Positions 33,074 to 41,738 of a DNA stretch of 64,000 bases are shown here, in pieces. The first letter of the stretch is position 1. Each line of letters begins with the position of its first letter. The notes under the pieces are model-generated. The model made no database searches. It was not told where the DNA came from and worked only from the letters and a program-made list of their open reading frames with translations. The position numbers were made by a program, and so were the translations under genes. Location: the NCBI GenBank assembly GCA_028287305.1, contig JAQBPX010000038.1:1-64000 (forward strand), written 5' to 3'. The DNA comes from Gemmatimonadota bacterium. Lineage in GTDB: Bacteria > Gemmatimonadota > Gemmatimonadetes > Gemmatimonadales > Gemmatimonadaceae.

Positions 33074-34300
33074 CTAGTCCTTGTAGGGGTCGTACTCGTT
33101 CTCCCCTGCCATCACCACAACCAGCGGCTGCAGCCGGGTGAGCACCTCCACGGTCTCCCCCTGCGCCGAGATCACCTCGGGCAGGCGACGATAAGCCTGC
33201 GGCGCCTCGTCCAGCCCCCCGCCCTTCAGGATCACGCCCATGGGGCCGAGCCACTCGCTCACCATCGGCCACGTGACCTTGCCCGGCGACACGACCTTCG
33301 CGTTGCGGCCCCATCCCTTCACCTTGCCGCGCGCCTCGGTGCGCGACATCACGCGACCCGCGCCGTGCACGGTGGAGTAGAGCGCCGCGCGCTGCTGCTC
33401 GCTGTCGGCGCTCGAGCCTCGCAGGATCACCGACTGGTCGCCCATCGACCCGCCCACGAACCCCTCCTGTCCCGGGAACGCCGGCGTCGCCCCCTTCCGC
33501 ACCACCACGAACTCCTCGCCCTCGTGCCGCTCCTTCCACGCGAAGTTGTGGTGGTTGTGCACGAGCTGCTGCTCCCGCCCGCCGAGCAGGGCCACGACCT
33601 TGCGGGCGACCCATTCCCGGCCTGCGTACGCGTACTCGCCGGCCAGCGACATCAGCGACCAGTACGCGTCGCCGATCGGCGACTCGAGGTCCAGCAGCGC
33701 CTCGCGCTCCGGCACGCGCACGCCCCACTTCTGGTTCTGCGACAGCGCCAGGAAGCCGCTCGCCACGGTGTGCCCGAATCCGCGCGACCCGAAGTGCACG
33801 CCCACCCAGATCGTTCCGTCGGGATCCGCGAAGACGTCCACGTAATGATTGCCTGAGCCCACGGTGCCGAGCTGCGCGCGCGCCTTCGACTTGAGGTTGC
33901 CCGCCTTCGCGTCCTTCGGCAGCGCGCTCCACGCACCGCTCTCGAACAGCGGATGATCCACCGGCGCATCGTCGGTGGCATTCGAGCGGCCCACGCCGAA
34001 CGAGATGGTGGACTGTATCTCGCTCGCGACGTGCTCGAGCTCCGCCGGCTTGAAGTCGCGCACGTTACGGTCCGTGCGGATGGCGGCGTTCCCGCAGGCG
34101 ATGTCGAAGCCGACGCCCACCACGCTCACCTGGTTGCGATACGCGGCCACGCCACCGATCGGCATCACGTACCCCAGGTGCCCGTCGGCCATGAGGGCCG
34201 TCATCGCCGCGCGCGAGGCCACGTCGCGCAGCTGCACGAGCGTCTTCTCGTCGTGCGTGCCAAACACGGCGCGAATGCGCCCCGGTTCCGCGTCAGTCAT
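33074..34300 (-). CDS. rtcB: RtcB-type RNA 3'-phosphate/5'-hydroxyl ligase
   Basis: 408 residues from the ATG at 34300, preceded by an AAGGGGG ribosome site. RtcB joins RNA ends with 3'-phosphate or 2',3'-cyclic phosphate using GTP and Mn2+, for RNA repair. Seen are DIACGNAAIRT (the DxxCG metal motif), GTVGSGNHYVDVF, VHFGSRGFGH, NHHNFAW and STVHGAGRVMSRTEA, where the His is guanylylated, followed by KGGGLDEAPQAYR. The length is typical of the shorter bacterial RtcB class. No archease gene is visible. Translation could be read from an upstream in-frame start, but the sequence there is not conserved. Confidence 0.95.
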   Translation of the reverse strand: MTDAEPGRIRAVFGTHDEKTLVQLRDVASRAAMTALMADGHLGYVMPIGGVAAYRNQVSVVGVGFDIACGNAAIRTDRNVRDFKPAELEHVASEIQSTISFGVGRSNATDDAPVDHPLFESGAWSALPKDAKAGNLKSKARAQLGTVGSGNHYVDVFADPDGTIWVGVHFGSRGFGHTVASGFLALSQNQKWGVRVPEREALLDLESPIGDAYWSLMSLAGEYAYAGREWVARKVVALLGGREQQLVHNHHNFAWKERHEGEEFVVVRKGATPAFPGQEGFVGGSMGDQSVILRGSSADSEQQRAALYSTVHGAGRVMSRTEARGKVKGWGRNAKVVSPGKVTWPMVSEWLGPMGVILKGGGLDEAPQAYRRLPEVISAQGETVEVLTRLQPLVVVMAGENEYDPYKD

Positions 34301-34329
34301 GCTCCCCCTTCCTCGCGAGACGCGACTCG

Positions 34330-36417
34330 CTACGGAACGAGCGAGCCCTCCTGCCAGCGCATGGCCAGCTCGAGCGACGACGAGAGCATCGCGCGGCGCT
34401 GGCCGGCGAGCGCGGCCGACCACGGCGCATCTCCAAGCACGCCATGTGCCCAGGCGCCGCGCGACGACCACGCGGTGGACGCGGCCTGCGCTCGCATCCA
34501 GCCCTCGGCGCGCGCGCCGGCCGCGAGCGCCAGCGGTGAACCGGCGTCTCCACGAGCATTGCGCAGCAACGGCGCGAGCAGCACGGAATCCCCCAGGATC
34601 CTGTTCACCGCCCGCCGGTCGATCGGACGCTGCAGCGCGGAGCGCAGCGCGAGCATCGGGCTCGCGGCACCACGATCGCTCGCCTCGCGCAGCATCACCT
34701 CGCGAGTGAGCCTCGGCAGGTGCGCCAGCGCATCCACCGATTCCACCAGGAGCGAGGTGCCCCCGCGTCCCAGTCCGGGCACCGCGCCGGCGTGGCCGAG
34801 CACCAGCGCATCCTGTACGCCGCTGAGCATGGCGTCACTCACGCCGCTGCGGGCGAGCACGCTCGACACCAGCCAGTCCCCTCCCCGTGCGAGCGCCTCG
34901 GCGGGCCGCGCGCGTCGCGGGGCTGCAGCGCCGGTGGCGGGAGTTGGCGCGGGCTCCACGCCGGCAGCGCGCAGCGCCGCGGAGAGCCTGCCCCCCAGCG
35001 CAACGCCTGCGTCGCTCGCGTACCCGCTCGCGAGCGCACCATCGCGACGGCGCGCCAGCTGCCAGTCGAGGTCATGCATGAGCTCGTGCGCCAGCGCGCC
35101 CGACGCCGTGGCGATCGGCAGCTCGAGCGTGCGCGTGCGTGGGTCGTGCAGCGCGAGCGCCGAGTCCGAGATGGCGTGCGCGCGGAAGTTCACGTTGAGC
35201 CCCGCGAAGCGCGCATCGGGGAACACGCGCGCGAAGTCGCGCAGCGCGCGATCCAGCTGCGCGCGATACCACGGGCGCCACCGCTCGGGAATCGATGCGT
35301 CGAAGCGCACCGACGCGAGCCCCCAGGCCACGCGCAACGAGTCCGCGGTCGGCCCCACCTGGCCCGGCAACATCGCCGGCTCCTGCGCCCACGGGCGAAG
35401 CGCGCTGGCCAGCTCGACCGAGAACTGCGCGGCCTGCGCGTCGAGCGAGCCATGCAGCGCCCATCGCGCAATCACCGCTTCCTCGTTGGGAGCGCGCGCG
35501 GCGATCTCGTCGATCGAGCGCGCCCTTCCCGCCATCTCCCAGGTGCGTTGCGTGATGACCACCGCGGCCTGCGGGGGCAGCCGCAACGCACTTTCGAGCA
35601 GCACGGCGGCGTCGGCCTCGCCCAGGCGGAGCGCGAGCGGCGCGCGACGCGGTGCGGCGCCTTCGACTGCCACTGCGAGCGAATCCACCAGCGCCGCGGC
35701 GGAACCGGGCGACGCCAGCGACGCCATGGATGCACGCCCCTCGACGGCCGGCTGTTCGCTGGCGAGCGTGCCGGCCAGGCGCCGTGCCGCGAGCAGCGCA
35801 AGCGGATCGGAGTGCGACCGGCCCGCATCCTCGCGCAGGGCGAGCGCATCGGCCCGCGACGCCACGCGATCGCCTTCGAGCGAGGAGATGAAGATGCCCA
35901 TCCGGGCGACATCGCGCGGAATCGCTCGCGCGCTCGCGCCGAGCAGCAGCGCGGCGCGCACTGGCGTCGTGCCGGCGCGTGGATCGCGCTGCATGGCGCG
36001 CGTCACCGCTTCGAGCGTGGCCTGGTCCCCGGACGCTGCAACGAGCGACGCGACATCGGGGCTCCGCCCCGCTTCCGCCTGCAGCAGGAGCGCGTCGGCC
36101 AGTCGCATGCGCAGTGTCCATCCCATGCGCTGGTCGCGCGTGGCGAGGTCGGCGAGTCGCGTGGCGTTGCCGAGGCCGAGGCGCGCGCGCTCCGCATAGG
36201 CGAGGGCGACGGCGCGTTCCGGATCGCCGATCACGGCCTGGCGCGAGCGGAAGGCCAGCGAGTCGATCAGGCGACCGTTGGCCTGGGCGCCGCGCGGCGA
36301 GGATGCGGCGCGGCGGTGCGCCGCGGGAGCCACGAACGAGCGCGCCCCCAGCGCCACGCCGGCGATGGCCGTGGCACCCGCGAACCAGCGTATCACGTGA
36401 GCACGAAAGGCGCGCAT
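34330..36417 (-). CDS. Large secreted protein with a zincin-like HELMH motif, function unknown
   Basis: 695 residues from the ATG at 36417. Residues 8-25 (HVIRWFAGATAIAGVALG) form a signal or anchor helix. The long central part is Ala/Arg/Leu-rich and helical, without recognisable repeats. Near residue 450 the sequence TASGALAHELMHDLDWQLAR contains HExxH, the zinc-binding motif of metallopeptidases, and matches no family I know by name. A downstream acidic third ligand is not obvious. It is 29 bp upstream of rtcB (same strand), and could be cotranscribed. A peptidase role is inference from the motif alone. Confidence 0.65.
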   Translation of the reverse strand: MRAFRAHVIRWFAGATAIAGVALGARSFVAPAAHRRAASSPRGAQANGRLIDSLAFRSRQAVIGDPERAVALAYAERARLGLGNATRLADLATRDQRMGWTLRMRLADALLLQAEAGRSPDVASLVAASGDQATLEAVTRAMQRDPRAGTTPVRAALLLGASARAIPRDVARMGIFISSLEGDRVASRADALALREDAGRSHSDPLALLAARRLAGTLASEQPAVEGRASMASLASPGSAAALVDSLAVAVEGAAPRRAPLALRLGEADAAVLLESALRLPPQAAVVITQRTWEMAGRARSIDEIAARAPNEEAVIARWALHGSLDAQAAQFSVELASALRPWAQEPAMLPGQVGPTADSLRVAWGLASVRFDASIPERWRPWYRAQLDRALRDFARVFPDARFAGLNVNFRAHAISDSALALHDPRTRTLELPIATASGALAHELMHDLDWQLARRRDGALASGYASDAGVALGGRLSAALRAAGVEPAPTPATGAAAPRRARPAEALARGGDWLVSSVLARSGVSDAMLSGVQDALVLGHAGAVPGLGRGGTSLLVESVDALAHLPRLTREVMLREASDRGAASPMLALRSALQRPIDRRAVNRILGDSVLLAPLLRNARGDAGSPLALAAGARAEGWMRAQAASTAWSSRGAWAHGVLGDAPWSAALAGQRRAMLSSSLELAMRWQEGSLVP

Positions 36418-36491
36418 CCAGCCTCTACAGATGCAAGGTGGCGACCACCCTCTTACCCGCGCCGTGCGCGAGAGGTCCTGGCGCCGGCGTC

Positions 36492-37799
36492 CTAGCGCCA
36501 GCACTCCACCAGCGCGGACGATGCGCGTCCCCGCTCGCCGACGTCCGCCTTCGAGAGCAGTGCGCCCTGCGCGGCGCGCGCGTAGCGCACTCCCTGCGCA
36601 TCGAGGAAGCGCCGTACCACTCCCTCCTTGATCGCGAAGTTCACGTTCTGCGGAATGTCACCCGTGGCTTCGGCCACGACGCGCGCATTGAGCTTGGTCA
36701 CCACGACGCCCGCCACGCGGCCGTGATCGTCGAGCAGGGGGCCCCCCGAATTGCCGGGCTGCACGGGCGCGCTCATCTGCAGCAGGTTGGCGTCGTCGTA
36801 CATCCCCGCGAGTGCGTTCACCGTGCCCGCGGACACGTGCGCGCCGTGCGCGAGGATGCCGGAGAGCGGGTAGCCGACGACGAGCACGTCGTCTCCGGGG
36901 CGCAGCGCGATGCCCTCGCGGAAGGTGACCGCCGGGCTCACGCTGTTCGCCAGGCGCAGCAGCGCGAGGTCGCTGGCCGTGTCCACCGCCACCACCGATG
37001 CGACCCCCGACAGCCCGCCCTCCCCCCGCACCCGCACCGAACTACAGGCGCGCACCACGTGCGCGTTCGTGAGCAACCCGCCCGTGCTGTCCACGAAGAA
37101 CCCGGAGCCGGTCGCCTCGGGCTCGCCCTCGCCGGATGCGGCGCGCACGGTCACTACCCGCGGCATCGGCTCCGGCAGCGGCGCGGGCGCCTGCATGCCC
37201 ACGTCGCGCACGGACTTCTCCCAGCGCTTGCGCTCCGCGACGCGTGCGTCGAAGTAGCCGGGCTCGATGGCGATCGCGCGCTCCCAGAACGCCACGGCAT
37301 CGCGCGCGTGGCCTGCGGCGATCGCCTCGGTGGCAAGCTGGCTCCAGATCGAAACGTCGGTCGGCGCCACGCGCGCGGCGGAGAGCCATGCGCGAATGGA
37401 CTCCTCGTGACGGGCGAGCGCCGAGAGCGCGAGTGCCGCACCCTGCCATGCGCCGCCGCGCTCCGGCGCGATCTCGGACGCCTTGCGGAACGCGACGAGC
37501 GCGCGGTCATGGCGGTCGAGCTCCAGCGCCATCCAGCCGTAGAGCTCCTGGACCGCGGGGTCGTGGGGAGCGAGCTCCACGAGCTTCTCGTACGCCGTGG
37601 CTGCTTCCTTCTTGCGACCGGCATCGTCGAGCCGCCGGGCGGTCGCGAGCAGCGTGTTCAGCGAGTCGCGAGTCTGGGGCGCGACGCCCTGGAGGCGAAT
37701 GGCCGGGTCAGCTTGCTGCGCGCTCGCGGGAGCCAGCGCGGGAGCCAGCGCGGCGGCGAGCAGGAATGTGAGCGTGCAAGGCAATACGACACCACGCAT
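36492..37799 (-). CDS. Secreted TPR-trypsin-like serine protease (S1C/DegP-like, no PDZ)
   Basis: 435 residues. A signal peptide (about 1-27, ending ASAQQ) is followed by TPR-like helices (about 45-190, for example AATAYEKLVELAPHDPAVQELYGWMAL) and a trypsin-like domain (about 215-400). The catalytic triad is visible: His in LLTNAHVV, Asp in TASDLALL and Ser in QPGNSGGP. No PDZ domain follows. TPR fused to a S1C protease suggests a periplasmic enzyme that recognises protein partners through the repeats. The start ATG lies at the end of an Ala-rich signal; no promoter is recognised. Confidence 0.88.
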   Translation of the reverse strand: MRGVVLPCTLTFLLAAALAPALAPASAQQADPAIRLQGVAPQTRDSLNTLLATARRLDDAGRKKEAATAYEKLVELAPHDPAVQELYGWMALELDRHDRALVAFRKASEIAPERGGAWQGAALALSALARHEESIRAWLSAARVAPTDVSIWSQLATEAIAAGHARDAVAFWERAIAIEPGYFDARVAERKRWEKSVRDVGMQAPAPLPEPMPRVVTVRAASGEGEPEATGSGFFVDSTGGLLTNAHVVRACSSVRVRGEGGLSGVASVVAVDTASDLALLRLANSVSPAVTFREGIALRPGDDVLVVGYPLSGILAHGAHVSAGTVNALAGMYDDANLLQMSAPVQPGNSGGPLLDDHGRVAGVVVTKLNARVVAEATGDIPQNVNFAIKEGVVRRFLDAQGVRYARAAQGALLSKADVGERGRASSALVECWR

Positions 37800-37874
37800 C
37801 GGGACTGCACCGTCGGGGGGGGGATCCGCGGCGCCGCCGCGGCTACCCCAAGGACGACCCGGAGGCGCCCCGCG

Positions 37875-38696
37875 TTACTTGAGCCACTCGCCGCCATCCA
37901 CCACGAAGATCCCACCGGTGATCCAGTCGCCGGCGGGTGAGGCCAGGAAGGCGACCATCTGGGCGATGTCGGCAGGCGTGCCCATTCGGCCGAGCGGGAT
38001 GGTCTTCCTTGCGTGGTCGTCCATCGCCTGCTCCACGTCGAAGACGTCGGTGGCGGCAGAACCCGGGGGCGGCGTGAACGCCTTCCGCACGCCCTCGGTG
38101 GGAATGGGCCCCGGCGCGATGGCGTTGATGCGCACGCCGTGCTCCGCCCACTCGAGCGCGAGCGTCTTCGTCAGCGCGTCGACGCCCGCCTTCGCGGCGG
38201 TCGCGTGTGCCATCATCGGCCAGCCGCGATAGTGCAGCGTCATCGAGGTGCTGATGATCCGCCCGCCACCCTGCGCCTTCATCACCGGCAGCACCGCCTG
38301 CGAGCAGAAGAAGGTGCCGTAGAGGTCGATCTCGATCACCGACTTCCACGCGTTGGGCGACAGCGATGCACTCGGCGCGTAGAAGTTGCCGGCCGCGTTG
38401 TTCATGAGGATGTCGATGCGCGAGTGCTCATCCACCACCTGCGCCACCATGGCCTTCACGCGCTCCGGGTCGCGCACGTCCACCTGCACCGAACTCGCGG
38501 AGCGCCCGCGCGCGAGCAGGTCCGCAACAGCCGGCTCGAGGTGCTCGGGCTTCCGGCTCGCGAGCACCACGTGCGCGCCGAGCTGCGACAGCAGCTCGGC
38601 GATGCCGAAGCCGATCCCAGTCGCACCCCCCGTGATCAATGCCACCTGCCCGTCAAACAGTCCTGGAGCGAACACGGCGCGGGCGGCGGTGGTCAT
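37875..38696 (-). CDS. SDR oxidoreductase resembling 2,4-dienoyl-CoA reductase
   Basis: 273 residues. Rossmann motif ALITGGATGIGFGIA (about 19-33), the NNAAGNF motif (about 100-106) and a C-terminal GG-IFVVDGGEWLK are those of peroxisomal/mitochondrial-type 2,4-dienoyl-CoA reductases, which reduce unsaturated fatty-acid intermediates with NADPH. The usual YxxxK catalytic pair is replaced by HATAAKAG, as in that family (Tyr absent). It overlaps nnrD by 4 nt. It is the last gene of the long leftward ffh-trmD cluster. Confidence 0.9.
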   Translation of the reverse strand: MTTAARAVFAPGLFDGQVALITGGATGIGFGIAELLSQLGAHVVLASRKPEHLEPAVADLLARGRSASSVQVDVRDPERVKAMVAQVVDEHSRIDILMNNAAGNFYAPSASLSPNAWKSVIEIDLYGTFFCSQAVLPVMKAQGGGRIISTSMTLHYRGWPMMAHATAAKAGVDALTKTLALEWAEHGVRINAIAPGPIPTEGVRKAFTPPPGSAATDVFDVEQAMDDHARKTIPLGRMGTPADIAQMVAFLASPAGDWITGGIFVVDGGEWLK

Positions 38697-39595
38697 TTTC
38701 GTGTTCTCCTGGCGAGCAGTGAGGGCACTTCCTGGAGCAGTTCACGCGCGAGAAACCCGACCTCGCCCATGCGGCGCGCGAGCACGCGGCCGGCCGAGCC
38801 GTGCGCCCATACTGCCCAGCAGGCGGCGAGCATCGGCGAGGCGCCGCGCGCAGCGAGCCCCGCAACGATGCCCGCAAGTGTATCACCCGAGCCGGACGTC
38901 GCCAGTCCCACGGTGCCCTGCGCGTAGCGGGCGAGCGTCCCGCCCGGCTCGGCGATCCAGCTCTCACTGCCCTTGAGCACCACCACCGCGCCGAAGCGCG
39001 CGGCCGATTCGCGCGCGACGGCGGGCGCCTCGCGCTCCACCTCCCGCTTCGTGATGCCGAGCAGTGACGCCATCTCGCCGGCGTGCGGGGTGAGCACGGC
39101 GCGGCCCTCGAGCGAGGCGAGCAGCGCGCCGTCGTCGCGCAGCGCCATGAGCGCGCCCGCATCGAGCACCAGTGTGGCGTTCGCGGCGACCATTCGCGCA
39201 AGCGCGCCGATCATCGCATTCGTGCCCGCGCTCGCCGAGAGTCCCGGCCCAGCCAGGATGGCGTCGGCCGTTGACACGTGCGCGCGCAACAGCGGCGCGG
39301 CGCGGCGTCCCGCGATTTCCCCGGCGCGCGACTCCGGCAGCGCGATCACGAGCGCCTCGGGCACGCTCATGCCCAGGGGAATCGCGGCGCTTGCGACCGT
39401 GGCCATCTGCAGCTTGCCCGCGCCGGCGCGCAGCGCGGCGACGCCGGCGAGCAGCATCGCGCCCGCCACCTGGCGGCTGCCGCCGATCACGAGCACGCGG
39501 CCGCGCTCCTCCTTGTCGCCGTCGGCATCCAGCGAAGGCAGCGGCGTGCGCCGCAGCGAGGACTCCGTGATCTCGCGGTGCCGCGGCCGATTCAC
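38693..39595 (-). CDS. nnrD: ADP-dependent NAD(P)H-hydrate dehydratase
   Basis: 300 residues from a GTG start. Repairs damaged (hydrated) NADH/NADPH. The ribokinase-like fold shows GRVLVIGGSRQVAGAMLLAGVAALRAGAGK, LDAGALMAL, AVLTPHAGEMASLLG and GSGDTLAGIVAGLAARG, the conserved ADP/metal loop. The epimerase half (NnrE) found fused in E. coli YjeF is absent here, so a separate gene is expected elsewhere. It overlaps the SDR gene by 4 nt. The final codons (CTGCTCGCCAGG) resemble the 19-bp repeat seen at the ends of two other genes. Confidence 0.93.
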   Translation of the reverse strand: MNRPRHREITESSLRRTPLPSLDADGDKEERGRVLVIGGSRQVAGAMLLAGVAALRAGAGKLQMATVASAAIPLGMSVPEALVIALPESRAGEIAGRRAAPLLRAHVSTADAILAGPGLSASAGTNAMIGALARMVAANATLVLDAGALMALRDDGALLASLEGRAVLTPHAGEMASLLGITKREVEREAPAVARESAARFGAVVVLKGSESWIAEPGGTLARYAQGTVGLATSGSGDTLAGIVAGLAARGASPMLAACWAVWAHGSAGRVLARRMGEVGFLARELLQEVPSLLARRTRK

Positions 39596-39596
39596 G

Positions 39597-40400
39597 TCAG
39601 CGCGCTCCCGCGGGACGATCGGGGCTCGCGGTCACCGGCGCGCCGGCCTGTTCGAGCGGTGCGGCAAAGTTGTAGCGCACGAGCGACAGGCGCTGCGGAT
39701 CGGTGGCCGCGTCGCTGCTCGCGTCGAGCGCATACTCGGTGACGCCACAGTTGACCACGTCCGACTGGCGATCGATCGCCAGCACCTGCTCCTCCGTCAT
39801 CTCCTCCACCAGGTATCGGAAGCACAGCACGATCACCTGGTGCGCCACGATGAGCACGCGAGACCCCGGCTGGCTGTAGTGCAGGCTCACCGTATCGAGC
39901 ACGCTCCGCAGGCGGAGGATCACGTCGCACCAGCTCTCGCCGCCCGGCGGCCGATGATAGAACTTGCCGACGCGCGTGCGCGCCTCGGCCTGGTCGGGAA
40001 AGCGCTGCTCGATGCCGAGGCGCGTGAGGCGATCGAGGATCCCGAACTCCTTCTCGCGCAGCCGCTCGTCCAGCACCAGGGCCGCGTCGCGATGCGTGCC
40101 GCCTCGCTGAATCACCTGTTCCGCGGTCTGTCGCGCGCGCAGGTAGGTGGAGCTGAGCACCGCGGTCGGCTGCTCATCGGCGGGGAGCGCGGCGAACCAT
40201 CGAGCGAGCGCGCGTGACTGCTGCTGTCCCCGCGCGCTGAGCGGCACGTCCATGTCGCGCTCGGCGATGTCGATGAAGGCCAGGCCACCGGCGTCGGCCG
40301 CGTCGCGCGCCACGTTGCCGGAGCTCTCCCCGTGCCGCACGATCCAGAGGCGGTCAGGCCAGCGGCGCTTCGTGGTCGAGCTCGTCCCATTCGTCGTCAT
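39597..40400 (-). CDS. Histidine phosphatase (phosphoglycerate-mutase-like)
   Basis: 267 residues from the ATG at 40400. LWIVRHGESSGN (catalytic His) opens the domain and LSSTYLRARQTAEQV, EKEFGILD and VLIVAHQVIVL (second His) complete the phosphatase core. The family includes phosphoglycerate mutases and various phosphatases; the specificity is not evident. The start overlaps the end of rnhB by 47 nt, longer than usual, which either reflects coupling or means that a start slightly inside is used. The TGA stop is 1 nt from the nnrD start. Confidence 0.9.
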   Translation of the reverse strand: MTTNGTSSTTKRRWPDRLWIVRHGESSGNVARDAADAGGLAFIDIAERDMDVPLSARGQQQSRALARWFAALPADEQPTAVLSSTYLRARQTAEQVIQRGGTHRDAALVLDERLREKEFGILDRLTRLGIEQRFPDQAEARTRVGKFYHRPPGGESWCDVILRLRSVLDTVSLHYSQPGSRVLIVAHQVIVLCFRYLVEEMTEEQVLAIDRQSDVVNCGVTEYALDASSDAATDPQRLSLVRYNFAAPLEQAGAPVTASPDRPAGAR

Positions 40401-41082
40401 GACCCGCCGGAGGAAGCAAGTACAGCGCCTCGGAGAGGTCGAGCGACAGCTGCCTGACGGGGAGGAATGACTGGCGGTGGTGCGCCGTGGCCCCATGGCC
40501 TGCGAGCCCCGTGATGTGGGCCTTGGTGGCGTAGCCCACGTTGTTCTCCCAGCGGTAGTGCGGGTGCCGCTGGGCCAGCGCATGCATCACGCGGTCGCGC
40601 GTGACCTTGGCGATGATCGAGGCGCAGGCGATGGAGTAGCAGCGGCTGTCGCCGCCCACCACCGCCGAATGGAGCACGCCGAGGGTGCGAATGGCCTTGC
40701 CGTCCACGATCACGTGGTCGGGCGACACCGAGAGCCGGCTGATGGCGCGCCGCATGGCGAGCACCGAGGCGTGGTAGATGTTGAGGCGGTCGATCTCGCG
40801 CACCGAGGCGGCGCCGATGCCCACGGCGATCGCGCCCTTCCGGATGAGCCGCGCGAGGCGGGTTCGCTCCTCGGCGGCGACCTTCTTGGAGTCGTCGACG
40901 CCGGTGATCTTGCGCGCGTCGGGGGGCATGATCACGGCGCATGCGACGACGGGGCCCGCAAGGGGGCCCCGTCCGACTTCGTCCACGCCGGCGATCATGG
41001 GACCGACCGACAGGCGCAGGTTGCGCTCGATGGCGCTCCATCCGTGCCGCGAGAGACCGGTCGAGCGGTCGGCGGGCGGCAC
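40354..41082 (-). CDS. rnhB: RNase HII
   Basis: 242 residues. Removes ribonucleotides from DNA and RNA-DNA hybrids. IAGVDEVGRGPLAGPVVACAV (first catalytic Asp-Glu), DSKKV, DHVIVDGK and ACASIIAKVTRD (acidic residues of the DEDD set) are present. A 30-residue N-terminal extension precedes the core, so a start at a later Met is possible. It sits just downstream of rplS on the leftward transcript; rplS stop and rnhB start are 7 bp apart. Confidence 0.95.
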   Translation of the reverse strand: MPPADRSTGLSRHGWSAIERNLRLSVGPMIAGVDEVGRGPLAGPVVACAVIMPPDARKITGVDDSKKVAAEERTRLARLIRKGAIAVGIGAASVREIDRLNIYHASVLAMRRAISRLSVSPDHVIVDGKAIRTLGVLHSAVVGGDSRCYSIACASIIAKVTRDRVMHALAQRHPHYRWENNVGYATKAHITGLAGHGATAHHRQSFLPVRQLSLDLSEALYLLPPAGHDDEWDELDHEAPLA

Positions 41083-41089
41083 GGTGGGG

Positions 41090-41461
41090 TTACTGCGCGG
41101 CGGCGGCCTGCGGAGCCTTGACCTTCAGCTCCTTGATGCGGGTCGCCTTACCGGTGAGGCCGCGGAGGTAGAACAGCTTGGCGCGACGGACGCGACCGCG
41201 ACGGACCACCAGCAGCTCGGCGATCATCGGGCTCGAGAGCGGGAAGATGCGCTCGACGCCGATGCCGTTGGAGATCTTGCGGATGGTGAACGAGGCGCTG
41301 ACGCCGGAACCGCGACGGGCGATGCAGACACCCTCGAACGCCTGGACGCGCTCCTTCTCGCCTTCCTTCACGCGATAGTTGACACGAACCGTGTCGCCCG
41401 CGCGGAAGGCAGGGATGTCAGACCGGAGCCACTCTTTCTGCGTTTCGATGAAGGGATGCAT
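41090..41461 (-). CDS. rplS: Ribosomal protein L19
   Basis: 123 residues. The sequence [19 protein letters not shown], then [50 protein letters not shown] and [21 protein letters not shown] is unmistakable L19, at the 30S-50S interface. The C-terminus has a short Ala/Gln tail. The ATG at 41461 is chosen as the known N-terminus. The gap to trmD contains a long inverted repeat, so rplS may be separated from trmD transcription or read through it. Confidence 0.98.
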   Translation of the reverse strand: MHPFIETQKEWLRSDIPAFRAGDTVRVNYRVKEGEKERVQAFEGVCIARRGSGVSASFTIRKISNGIGVERIFPLSSPMIAELLVVRRGRVRRAKLFYLRGLTGKATRIKELKVKAPQAAAAQ

Positions 41462-41577
41462 ATGACCGCCTGGAAGGATTTCTTGGTGAGCTTTGAAAAC
41501 TAGCCAATGGATGGCCGATCTGCAAGTCGTTGCTAACGCGGGGGTTTGCGCTGGTTCTGGAGCGCCGGGGCCGGTTT

Positions 41578-41738
41578 CCTCGGACTCACGCGGACTGAAG
41601 GGCGGACGACCGCGGAGACGGCAACTACAACTGCTTTGGGAACGGCACACCGGTCGGGTCCGGGTGCCCGCACAAGCATTCATCAATCAGTTGGCCGTAT
41701 CCGCGGTAGTCCGCCCTTCAGTCCGCGTCATTCCGAGG
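41578..41738. repeat. Long inverted-repeat element (copy A) between rplS and trmD
   Basis: Left arm 41578-41626 and right arm 41689-41738 are inverted copies, with 20 bp perfect (acgcggactgaagggcggac at 41588-41607 with 41709-41728). Between them is a small hairpin around ggcacacc...gggtgcc. The element shares cctcgga, accgcgga, acggcaac and gcacacc blocks with the element at 53527-53800. The right arm contains the trmD stop codon. Confidence 0.85.

Noticed and set aside
33953-36495. Two long plus-strand frames over the HELMH protein
   Set aside because: Low-complexity Arg/Ser/Ala translations without signal or domain. The minus-strand frame has a signal helix and a HExxH motif.
41462-41577. 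Structured L19 leader or riboswitch upstream of rplS
   Set aside because: No conserved leader motif could be recognised; the only structure is the repeat further upstream.
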